DNA of 9,686 bases, from assembly GCA_023418355.1 (NCBI GenBank), contig JAEZZU010000101.1, positions 1 through 9,686 on the forward strand, given 5' to 3'. The position numbers and the translations under genes are program-made. The notes beneath the pieces were generated by a model. It saw only the letters and a program-made list of their open reading frames with translations, made no database searches and was not told the DNA's origin. The stretch's first letter is position 1. Each line of letters starts with the position of its first letter. Below, in pieces: positions 6,577 to 9,686 of the stretch. The DNA is from Pseudomonadota bacterium. Its GTDB lineage: Bacteria > Pseudomonadota > Gammaproteobacteria > Burkholderiales > Burkholderiaceae_C.

Positions 6577-7917
6577 ATGAAACCAGTTATTGCCCTTGTT
6601 GGGCGGCCCAATGTGGGCAAATCCACCTTGTTCAATCGGCTGACAAAGTCCCGCGATGCCATCGTCGCAGACTTTGCCGGTCTGACGCGCGACCGCCATT
6701 ACGGTCAAGGCCGACAGGGTAAGCACGAGTACATCGTGATCGACACGGGTGGTTTCGAGCCTGATGCCTCCAAAGGCATTTTCAAGGAAATGGCCAAGCA
6801 GACCCGTCAGGCTGTGGCTGAAGCCGATGTCGTGGTGTTTGTGGTGGACGCGCGTGATGGCCTGTCTGCACAGGACCATGACATTGGCAACTACCTGCGC
6901 CGTCTGGGCAAGCCCTGTGTGCTGGTGGCCAACAAGGCCGAAGGCATGAAGTCTGGCGCCCAGCTGTCTGAGTTCTATGAGCTGGGTCTGGGTGAGGTCT
7001 ATCCGGTCTCTGCAGCCCACGGTCAGGGCGTGCGCGGTCTGGTGGATCAGGCGCTGGGTCTGCTCGACCTGCCCGAGGAACCCGAAGACGAAGACACCAT
7101 CGAAAACGTCGAAGCACGTCCTGTGCGTCTGGCGCTGGCGGGCCGCCCCAATGCGGGCAAGTCCACGCTGATCAATGCCTGGCTGGGGGAAGAGCGCCTG
7201 GTGGCGTTTGACATGCCGGGTACCACGCGCGATGCGATTGCTGTTCCCTTTGAACGCCACGGTCAGAAGTTTGAGCTGATTGACACCGCAGGTCTGCGTC
7301 GCAAAGGCCGTGTGTTTGAAGCCATCGAGAAGTTCTCGGTGGTCAAGACGCTGCAGGCCATTGAAACAGCCAACGTGGTGCTGATGCTGATCGACGCCAC
7401 TGAAGGCGTGACCGACCAGGACGCACACATTGCAGGCTATATCCTGGAAAGTGGCCGTGCTGTCGTGGTGGCGGTGAACAAGTGGGATGCGGTGGATGAC
7501 TACCAGCGTCAGCTGGTGGAGCGCTCCATTGAAACCCGTCTGGGCTTTTTGCGCTTTGCGGCCATTCACTTCATTTCGGCCACCAAGCGCCAGGGCCTGG
7601 GTCCGCTGTGGGCATCTATCGTGCAGGCGCACAAGGCGGCGACTTGCAAGATGCCGACGCCTGTGCTGACCCGCGTGCTGCTGGAGGCCGTGCAGTATCA
7701 GACACCAAAGAAGGTGGGTGCGTACCGACCCAAACCCCGCTACGCACACCAGGGCGGCATGAATCCACCCATCATTGTGGTTCACGGCAATTCTCTGGAG
7801 CACATCACGGAAGCGTACAAGCGCTTTCTGGAAGGGCGCTTCCGCAAGGAGTTTGATCTGGTGGGAACGCCTCTGCGAATTGAGTTCAAGACTTCCCATA
7901 ACCCCTATACCGACTGA
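6577..7917 (+). CDS. der: Der (EngA), double-GTPase for 50S ribosome assembly
   Basis: The protein is 446 residues from ATG 6577; no good ribosome-binding site is visible in the 13-bp gap after bamB. Der is an essential GTPase with two tandem G domains that takes part in late 50S subunit maturation. Domain 1 has G1 GRPNVGKS (9-16), G2 within GLTRDR (35-40), G3 DTGG (56-59), G4 NKAE (119-122) and G5 SAAH (145-148). An acidic linker at about 166-180 (EEPEDEDTIENVE) follows. Domain 2 has G1 GRPNAGKS (189-196), G2 GTTRD (215-219), G3 DTAG (236-239), G4 NKWD (301-304) and G5 SAT (334-336). A KH-like domain covers about 355-440, with the conserved PPIIVVHGN and YKRFLEGRFRKEF. The first G4 has Glu where the general motif has Asp; both domains otherwise look active. 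It is likely co-transcribed with yfgM and bamB. Confidence 0.98.
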   Translation: MKPVIALVGRPNVGKSTLFNRLTKSRDAIVADFAGLTRDRHYGQGRQGKHEYIVIDTGGFEPDASKGIFKEMAKQTRQAVAEADVVVFVVDARDGLSAQDHDIGNYLRRLGKPCVLVANKAEGMKSGAQLSEFYELGLGEVYPVSAAHGQGVRGLVDQALGLLDLPEEPEDEDTIENVEARPVRLALAGRPNAGKSTLINAWLGEERLVAFDMPGTTRDAIAVPFERHGQKFELIDTAGLRRKGRVFEAIEKFSVVKTLQAIETANVVLMLIDATEGVTDQDAHIAGYILESGRAVVVAVNKWDAVDDYQRQLVERSIETRLGFLRFAAIHFISATKRQGLGPLWASIVQAHKAATCKMPTPVLTRVLLEAVQYQTPKKVGAYRPKPRYAHQGGMNPPIIVVHGNSLEHITEAYKRFLEGRFRKEFDLVGTPLRIEFKTSHNPYTD

Positions 7918-8024
7918 GGACGGGAAGCCATTACCATTGCGCCCGGTGTGAACGAATCCCTGCGGGATGAGGGATCACGGGGCGCTGTGGTAAGGTGTCG
8001 GTTTACAACAAAATTTCCGAACAC

Positions 8025-8029
8025 GGAGA
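8025..8029 (+). promoter_or_regulatory. Ribosome-binding site that sets the hfq GTG start
   Basis: GGAGA lies five bases before GTG 8035. It supports the short 84-residue Hfq beginning VSNKGQ (read MSNKGQ) over an in-frame GTG at 7948, which would add 29 residues unlike any Hfq and has no ribosome-binding site. Confidence 0.75.
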
Positions 8030-8034
8030 ATATC

Positions 8035-8289
8035 GTGAGCAATAAAGGTCAACTCCTGCAAGATCCTTTCCTGAATGCACTGCGTCGCGAGCATGTGCCT
8101 GTCTCTATCTATCTGGTAAATGGCATCAAGCTGCAAGGTCAGATTGAATCTTTTGACCAGTACGTTGTGCTGCTGCGCAATACAGTGACACAAATGGTCT
8201 ACAAGCACGCCATCTCCACCATCGTTCCCGGTCGCGCCGTGAACTTCAACGTGGCTGACAACAACGACAACGAGGCAGCTGCCGCTTGA
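8035..8289 (+). CDS. hfq: Hfq, RNA chaperone
   Basis: The protein is 84 residues from GTG 8035. Hfq forms a hexameric ring that binds small RNAs and mRNAs and promotes their pairing. The sequence is nearly the E. coli Sm core, with one extra residue at the N-terminus. Proximal-face residues are Gln9, Asp10, Lys57 and His58 in the Sm2 motif VYKHAI. Distal-face residues include Tyr26 and Lys32 in SIYLVNGIKLQGQ. E. coli Phe42 is Tyr43 here. The rim arginine patch reads RREH (17-20) instead of E. coli RRER, replacing the third Arg with His. The C-terminal tail is short (about 15 residues after the core), Asn/Asp-rich and ends in four Ala. A 117-bp gap after der leaves room for its own promoter, but no convincing -35/-10 pair is visible. 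hflX follows, as in the E. coli hfq-hflX-hflK order. Confidence 0.98.
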   Translation: MSNKGQLLQDPFLNALRREHVPVSIYLVNGIKLQGQIESFDQYVVLLRNTVTQMVYKHAISTIVPGRAVNFNVADNNDNEAAAA

Positions 8290-8308
8290 AACTGTTGACT
8301 CAACCTTT

Positions 8309-8328
8309 CCCCGCGCAGCAGCGCGGGG
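8309..8328 (+). other. Perfect GC-rich hairpin between hfq and hflX
   Basis: CCCCGCGC (8309-8316) and GCGCGGGG (8321-8328) are exact reverse complements with an AGCA tetraloop, an 8-bp all-GC stem. It starts 19 bases after the hfq stop and ends four bases before the GGAGGG ribosome-binding site of hflX (8333-8338). Neither strand has a T-run after the stem, so it does not look like a complete intrinsic terminator. It may stabilise the hfq mRNA 3' end or modulate hflX translation. Confidence 0.6.
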
Positions 8329-8344
8329 CAGGGGAGGGACGGAT

Positions 8345-9544
8345 ATGAGCGCGTCGTCCAGTTCCTCCCCTAACGCCACCCCCGTCGTTCTGGTTGGCGT
8401 TGATTTCGGGCTTCCCCATTTTGATGCTGAGCTTGAGGAGTTAGGGCTGCTGGCCCAGACTGCAGGCTTGGATCCTGTTGCACGCATCACCTGCAAGCGT
8501 AAAACGCCAGATGCTGCCCTGTTTGTTGGCAGTGGCAAGGCGGAAGAAATCCGCATGCTGGCGCAAATGCATGGTGCTCAGGAGGTGCTGTTTGACCAGG
8601 CGCTCAGTCCTGCGCAGCAGCGCAATCTCGAAAAATACATGCAGATGCCGGTCAACGACCGCACTTTGCTGATTCTGGAGATCTTCGCGCAGCGCGCGCG
8701 CAGCCATGAAGGCAAGTTGCAGGTCGAACTCGCACGTCTGCAATACATCAGCACACGGCTGGTTCGCCGCTGGACCCACCTGGAGCGCCAGATGGGTGGT
8801 ATCGGTGGTCGTGGTGGCCCGGGTGAAAAGCAGATTGAACTGGACCGTCGCATGATTGCCGAGGCCATCAAGCGCACCAAGGAAAAACTGCAAAAAGTCA
8901 AAAAGCAGCGCCAGACACAGCGTCGTCAGCGTGAACGCAGAGATGTGTTCAACATCTCGCTGGTGGGTTACACCAATGCCGGTAAATCGACGCTGTTCAA
9001 TGCCCTCGTCAAGGCGCGTGCCTATGCGGCTGACCAGCTGTTTGCCACTCTGGATACCACCACGCGGCAGCTGTATCTGACGGAAGCACAGCGTTCGGTC
9101 TCTTTGTCAGATACCGTGGGCTTTATCCGCGATCTGCCACACGGTCTGGTGGAAGCATTCCAGGCAACGCTGCAGGAAGCAGTGGATGCCGATTTGCTGC
9201 TGCATGTGGTCGATGCATCGAACGAAACCTTTCCTGAGCAAATGGATCAGGTGCGCAAGGTGCTGGGAGAAATCGGCGCGCTGGATATTCCGCAGATTCT
9301 GGTGTTCAACAAGCTGGATGCCTTGCCGGATGGGCGCAAGCCTGTGCAGCTGCAGGATACCTACGACGTGGACGGTGTGGCTGTGCCACGTGTCTTTGTC
9401 AGCGCGCGCACAGGTGCAGGTCTGACGCAGCTGCGCCAGATGCTGGCCGATGCTGTGCTGAGCAGCAAAGGTGCTGCGGAGGCAGTGCAGGAAGAGGAAA
9501 GCCTGCAGTTGCCGCCAATTTCCCCAGAAGAAGACGATGATTGA
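8345..9544 (+). CDS. hflX: HflX, ribosome-associated GTPase
   Basis: The protein is 399 residues from ATG 8345, with a strong GGAGGG site (8333-8338) six bases upstream. HflX is an Obg-HflX-class GTPase that binds 70S/50S ribosomes and splits stalled ribosomes, notably under heat stress. The N-terminal HflX domain (about 14-150) includes FVGSGKAEEI (60-69) and FDQALSPAQQRNLEK (83-97). The Gly-rich motif GGIGGRGGPGEKQIELDRR (151-169) and a basic coiled coil (about 170-199) follow. The G domain has G1 GYTNAGKST (208-216), G2 within ATLDTTTR (234-241), G3 DTVGF (256-260), G4 NKLD (322-325) and G5 SAR (353-355). The tail is acidic (EEDDD). Length suits a proteobacterial HflX. Its place between hfq and hflK is the classical arrangement. 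Confidence 0.97.
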   Translation: MSASSSSSPNATPVVLVGVDFGLPHFDAELEELGLLAQTAGLDPVARITCKRKTPDAALFVGSGKAEEIRMLAQMHGAQEVLFDQALSPAQQRNLEKYMQMPVNDRTLLILEIFAQRARSHEGKLQVELARLQYISTRLVRRWTHLERQMGGIGGRGGPGEKQIELDRRMIAEAIKRTKEKLQKVKKQRQTQRRQRERRDVFNISLVGYTNAGKSTLFNALVKARAYAADQLFATLDTTTRQLYLTEAQRSVSLSDTVGFIRDLPHGLVEAFQATLQEAVDADLLLHVVDASNETFPEQMDQVRKVLGEIGALDIPQILVFNKLDALPDGRKPVQLQDTYDVDGVAVPRVFVSARTGAGLTQLRQMLADAVLSSKGAAEAVQEEESLQLPPISPEEDDD

Positions 9545-9614
9545 GCAAAGTGCCTGATCGAAGATTGGGCACAATGCCATTTGGTTCATAGCAATACCAA
9601 TTGAGACTTTTCGC

Positions 9615-9686
9615 ATGAATTTCCTGAATCGCGCCCCTCGATGGGCAGTGCTGCCAGAACGCTTGCGGGGGATGTTCAATCTGAAT
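9615..9686 (+). CDS. hflK: HflK, FtsH-protease modulator (5' end only, start tentative)
   Basis: Only 24 codons are visible before the window ends. From ATG 9615 the peptide begins MNFLNRAPRW and reaches RGMFNLN. The MFNLN segment matches the usual HflK opening in beta-proteobacteria as I recall it, and the gene always expected after hflX is hflK. HflK forms with HflC an inner-membrane SPFH-family complex that surrounds and restrains the FtsH protease. Neither start is clearly marked: ATG 9615 has only a weak GAG nine bases upstream, and ATG 9672 follows a G-run too closely to serve as a normal ribosome-binding site. The gene lies 70 bp after hflX. Identity depends mainly on context. Confidence 0.72.
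   Translation, partial: MNFLNRAPRWAVLPERLRGMFNLN

Noticed and set aside
9545..9614. Possible hflK promoter (TTGGGC 9565-9570 with TAGCAA 9589-9594) and a 5-bp TTGGT/ACCAA dyad.
   Set aside because: Both hexamers match only about half the consensus, and the dyad is short with a 10-nt loop; neither exceeds chance.
1..9686. Search for a new defence, mobile or secondary-metabolite system.
   Set aside because: Every gene belongs to a well-known housekeeping family in its usual order, with no foreign-looking composition, integrase, transposase, direct-repeat array or orphan gene.

Overview
The window reads as ordinary, densely packed chromosome from a betaproteobacterium of the family Comamonadaceae, most likely Comamonas or a close relative such as Delftia. 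This rests on protein character (for example the RREH rim of Hfq, the 424-residue IspG and the Ala/Pro-rich RodZ), high-GC codon use, and a gene order I recognise from that group. The genus call is an inference; no marker sequence was searched. All genes lie on the + strand and nearly every base is coding. No mobile element, tRNA, rRNA or CRISPR array is visible.

Layout: 3' end of rlmN (to 164), pilF/pilW-type TPR lipoprotein (190-1017), rodZ (1010-2005), ispG (2007-3281), a 126-bp gap with two hairpins, hisS (3408-4703), yfgM (4722-5393), bamB (5394-6563), der (6577-7917), a 117-bp gap, hfq (8035-8289), a short gap with a GC hairpin, hflX (8345-9544) and the 5' end of hflK (from 9615, cut by the window edge). 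Four of the nine genes whose start lies well inside the window begin with GTG (ispG, hisS, bamB, hfq).

Two conserved proteobacterial clusters are joined end to end. The first, rlmN-pilF-rodZ-ispG-hisS-yfgM-bamB-der, combines translation fidelity (23S rRNA/tRNA methylation, histidyl-tRNA synthesis, 50S assembly by Der) with envelope building (pilus secretin assembly, cell shape, isoprenoid precursor for lipid carriers, outer-membrane protein insertion). The second, hfq-hflX-hflK, combines RNA-chaperone regulation, ribosome rescue or splitting, and control of the FtsH protease. Tight junctions (8-bp overlap pilF/rodZ, 1-bp gap rodZ/ispG, 0-bp gap yfgM/bamB) indicate co-transcription. A plausible promoter (GTGGCA-16-TACAAT) in the last codons of hisS may give yfgM-bamB-der its own transcript.

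I found no previously undescribed system. The most useful unexplained items are the paired hairpins before hisS, the promoter-like sequence inside the end of hisS, and the perfect GC hairpin directly before the hflX ribosome-binding site.
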